This document shows, in pieces, positions 4,524 to 6,804 of a stretch of DNA of 6,804 nucleotides (the first letter of the stretch is position 1; each line of letters begins with the position of its first letter). Source of the stretch: Thermoplasmata archaeon. GTDB taxonomy: Archaea; Thermoplasmatota; E2; UBA202; JdFR-43. Location of the stretch: positions 1-6,804 of the forward strand of contig JAGGXG010000104.1 in the NCBI GenBank assembly GCA_021163175.1. The letters are read 5' to 3'. Under the pieces are notes generated by a model. The model was not told where the DNA came from, did no database searches, and saw only the letters and a program-made list of their open reading frames with translations. The translations under genes and the position numbers were made by a program.

Positions 4524-6804
4524 TCTTTCAACCTTTTCTTTAACTCAATCATTTTTAGCTCTCTGTCGATGGTGGCGTCATGAAAGCGCTGCAGATACTC
4601 AAGATTTTTCTTTAATTCCTGCTCTTTCTTCCTAAGCTCTGTAATGTCTTCAGCTATGCCAAGTATAGCATTTTTACCTTTATATCCAAAGGGGATGAAA
4701 CGAAGTTGGATGTGCTTTTCTTTTGCTGTTTTCTCTATTACAACGGGAGAGCCATGCATCGCTTTTTCAATCGCCTTTTTAACCTCCTTTTCCTCCTCTC
4801 CTAATTCTTTTATTACAGTAAATAAATCAATTTTATCTTCTTTTTTAAGTTTTTTGTACATTGAAGGAAAGACTTTTTTCAATAGTTTTTCTTTTCCAAA
4901 CTTGTTGATATATTCAACATAACTGTCTGAAACAATAAAAACTCCAAGAGGCAGGCTTTCAGCGAGCGTGCGATATCTCTCCTCACTTTCTCTTAGCATT
5001 TCCTCCATTTTTTTACGCTCTGTTATGTCACGCACTATCGCAACAATTCTTTTCTCTCCAGCAATATCCACAAGCGTTGTTGAAACTTCCACAGGAATTT
5101 TCCTTCCATCTTTTCCAATGTTTACAGCTTCAACCCTTATTCCTCCTTTCTTCAAATGCACTTCTATCAGCTCTTTAAATCTTTTTCTTACTTCTTCTGG
5201 CACAATGTCAGCAACATTCATTTTTATTAATTCATCTTTGGTGTAGCCAAGCAATTTGCATGCCGCCTTATTTACATCCAATATATTTCCGTTTAAATCC
5301 TCAATGAAAATGGCATCTAAAGCTCCCTCGAAAATTGTCTCGAATTTCTTTTCTAACTCCTTGAGCTTTGTAACATCCAGATTAACGCTTAAACTTCCAA
5401 CAAATTTTCCATTTTCATATAAAGGTATGGAAGAAATGAAGAATGTTTTTATGCTTCCATCCTTGGCGATAAGACGGGCTTCATATTTTCCTTCTTTTCC
5501 TTCCCTCCTTTTTTCTATTTCTTCTTTTACTTTCTCTTTATCTCCTTTATAAACAAGCGTTGTGAAATTTTTTCCAAGCAACTCTTCTTTTTTATATCCT
5601 AAAGCATTTGCAAAAGCATCGTTAACGAATATCATTTTTTCTTTTGCATCGTCTATGCATATTCCTTCGCTCGCCATTTCGGCAATAGTATGATATCTTC
5701 TCTCCGCCTCTTCTTTTTCCTTGTTTATCTTTATTGAATGCAATGCAAATGAAATATCGCTTGCAACCTCTTTTAACAACTCAATCTCTTCCTTTTCAAA
5801 ATTTCTTGAATGCACAACACACAACTTTCCTTTTATTCCATCTTCCTTTAAATTTATTACATATGCATTTCCATTGATTTTCTTCTTTCCCGCCCTCTTC
5901 ATCTTTTCAATGAGCTTTTTATATTCTCTTTTGTCCCCTTCCAGATAAATTTTATTCTTATATAAAATGCAAATCATTTTGTATCCTTTAACTTCATGCA
6001 ACAAATCGCATGCTTTCTTTATCAATTCTTCCTCATCCTTTTCTTTCGTTATGATTTGGTTTACGCCTCTTATTGCTTTCAGCAGTTCATTCAAATGCTC
6101 TATTTTATCTTGATATGCTTTAATTTCTCTTATGTCAACCATTATGCCAGATGAAAAAAGCAGCTTTCCTTTTTCATCTTTGAATGGCACAACAGTCATC
6201 AAAACAGGAATGGCATTTCCATTCTTGTCTTTACGAATTGTCTCAAAAGTTGCGCCGCCCTTTTTTATCGCTTCTTTAAACTGCTTCCTTTGTTCTTCAG
6301 CGTTGACAGCCATTATGGATATTGGCTTACCTATTAGTTCTTCAGATTTCCATCCAAAAATTTTTTCGGCTGCCTTATTAACATATATTATGTTGCCATT
6401 TGCGTCAACGCTTACAACAGCCTCCCTTGCATTTTCAATTATGGATGAAAGCATGGCCTCTTTTTCCTTTACCTTGCATTTTTCAATCGCATTTGCCACA
6501 ATGGAAGCAATTTCTTCCACCTCGCTCTTCAAAACATAATCATCCAAGCCTCGCTTCAGAGCCTGCGCCGCCACCTCCTGCATGCCAGCATCGATGAGCA
6601 TGATGACTGGTTTAAATGGCATTTTTTTCTTTGCTTCCTTTAAAATTTGAATTCCGCTTCCCCATGAAAGCTCGAAATCTGTTATGACGGCATCGAAACC
6701 TTCTTCCAAAGCTTCCTCAAACTGCCGTCTTGTTCGAGCTTCGATAAAAAAAGCATCCTTAAAAGCTGATGAAAGAGCTTTTTCCACCTTTTTTGTTAAA
6801 CTTG
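4496..6804 (-). CDS. REC-PAS-GAF-PAS-PAS-PAS sensory protein (5' end outside the window)
   Basis: The frame is open to the window edge. A GTG at 6787 would be a possible start, but it would remove the first strand and helix of the receiver domain, and the codons before it (S-L-T-K-K) continue that helix, so the true start is upstream. Numbering from that GTG (763 residues): REC 1-100 with D37 (VITDFEL) and K87 (DDYVLKS); PAS1 111-222; short GAF-like domain 231-352, opening with the typical IRGVNQIITKEKDEEELIKKAC; PAS2 362-477; PAS3 478-593; PAS4 600-720, more divergent; C-terminal coiled coil 716-763 with the linker RFHDATIDRELKMIELKK, a common end of PAS signalling proteins. No membrane segment and no kinase domain are present. 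The receiver at the front suggests that it takes a phosphoryl group or signal and modulates the PAS chain. Its last 28 bases overlap the next gene, so both are probably made together and may pair through their coiled coils. Confidence 0.9.
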   Translation of the reverse strand, partial: SLTKKVEKALSSAFKDAFFIEARTRRQFEEALEEGFDAVITDFELSWGSGIQILKEAKKKMPFKPVIMLIDAGMQEVAAQALKRGLDDYVLKSEVEEIASIVANAIEKCKVKEKEAMLSSIIENAREAVVSVDANGNIIYVNKAAEKIFGWKSEELIGKPISIMAVNAEEQRKQFKEAIKKGGATFETIRKDKNGNAIPVLMTVVPFKDEKGKLLFSSGIMVDIREIKAYQDKIEHLNELLKAIRGVNQIITKEKDEEELIKKACDLLHEVKGYKMICILYKNKIYLEGDKREYKKLIEKMKRAGKKKINGNAYVINLKEDGIKGKLCVVHSRNFEKEEIELLKEVASDISFALHSIKINKEKEEAERRYHTIAEMASEGICIDDAKEKMIFVNDAFANALGYKKEELLGKNFTTLVYKGDKEKVKEEIEKRREGKEGKYEARLIAKDGSIKTFFISSIPLYENGKFVGSLSVNLDVTKLKELEKKFETIFEGALDAIFIEDLNGNILDVNKAACKLLGYTKDELIKMNVADIVPEEVRKRFKELIEVHLKKGGIRVEAVNIGKDGRKIPVEVSTTLVDIAGEKRIVAIVRDITERKKMEEMLRESEERYRTLAESLPLGVFIVSDSYVEYINKFGKEKLLKKVFPSMYKKLKKEDKIDLFTVIKELGEEEKEVKKAIEKAMHGSPVVIEKTAKEKHIQLRFIPFGYKGKNAILGIAEDITELRKKEQELKKNLEYLQRFHDATIDRELKMIELKKRLKECEEKLRKA
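4524..4535 (-). promoter_or_regulatory. Weak ribosome binding site of the large PAS gene
   Basis: On the minus strand AAGGT (4535-4531) lies seven bases before ATG 4523, inside the last codons of the upstream gene. It is only a partial match to the archaeal GGAGGTGA consensus, so initiation here probably depends largely on coupling with translation of the upstream gene. An in-frame stop at 4547-4545 and the absence of other start codons between it and 4523 fix this start. Confidence 0.45.
6488..6804 (-). other. N-terminal receiver domain, cut by the window edge
   Basis: The visible part covers the second half of helix 1 to helix 5 of a REC fold. Strand 3 ends in ITD (D37, GTG-based numbering), the expected phospho-acceptor; strand 4 VIMLIDAG has Ile65 where Thr/Ser is usual; strand 5 DDYVLKS carries the conserved Lys87 but Ser instead of Pro after it. 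The acidic pair that binds magnesium would lie before base 6804 and cannot be checked. Receiver function is plausible, but the missing Thr/Ser suggests altered switching. Confidence 0.75.

Noticed and set aside
4255..4635. Plus-strand open frames opposite the PAS genes (such as 4255-4635, 6132-6539, 3007-3336 and others)
   Set aside because: They lie wholly antisense to well-supported PAS genes, are rich in Ser/Phe/Leu as expected from the reverse of Glu/Lys-rich coding DNA, and show no family features.
6785..6787. GTG 6787 as the true start of the REC-PAS-GAF protein
   Set aside because: It would remove strand 1 and part of helix 1 of the receiver; the frame stays open to the window edge and the preceding codons fit helix 1. 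The GGTGG that overlaps it comes from the coding sequence.

Overview
The window looks archaeal, most likely a euryarchaeon of the Thermoplasmatota type (for example the Aciduliprofundum or MBG-D neighbourhood), but no phylogenetic marker is present and this is inference. The clues are AT-rich DNA with Lys/Glu-rich proteins, a GGTGA-type ribosome binding site, long soluble multi-PAS proteins, a histidine-kinase-like C-terminus of the 'AHYFFNP' kind, and a neighbouring protein that ends in one membrane anchor with a short basic tail.

Layout. Bases 3-263 (+) are the 3' end of a gene for a C-terminally anchored surface protein. A 26-bp T-rich gap separates it from a convergent minus-strand operon that fills the rest of the window. 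Read in transcription order (right to left), the operon has three genes. The first (6804 to 4496, 5' end outside the window) encodes REC-PAS-GAF-PAS-PAS-PAS and a C-terminal coiled coil. The second (4523 to 714) encodes a 1269-residue protein with a coiled coil, eight PAS domains, a GAF domain and a short histidine-containing dimerization (DHp-like) helical hairpin. The third (721 to 290) encodes a stand-alone receiver protein of 143 residues. The genes overlap by 28 and 8 bases, so they are almost certainly co-transcribed and translationally coupled. There are no gene-free stretches over 300 bases, and no RNA genes, CRISPR arrays or mobile elements were seen.

How it may work together. The two large proteins have no transmembrane segments and together carry twelve PAS and two GAF domains, so they look like a cytoplasmic sensory array. 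The receiver at the end is the obvious phosphorylation target. The second protein stops right after the DHp-like hairpin: it has no ATP-binding (HATPase) domain, and the acidic residue that normally follows the phospho-accepting His is Tyr. No gene in the visible operon supplies a catalytic ATPase domain or a DNA-binding output. The locus therefore reads as a phosphorelay lacking its kinase engine. That feature, together with the unusual loop insertion in the receiver, is the most interesting aspect of the window.
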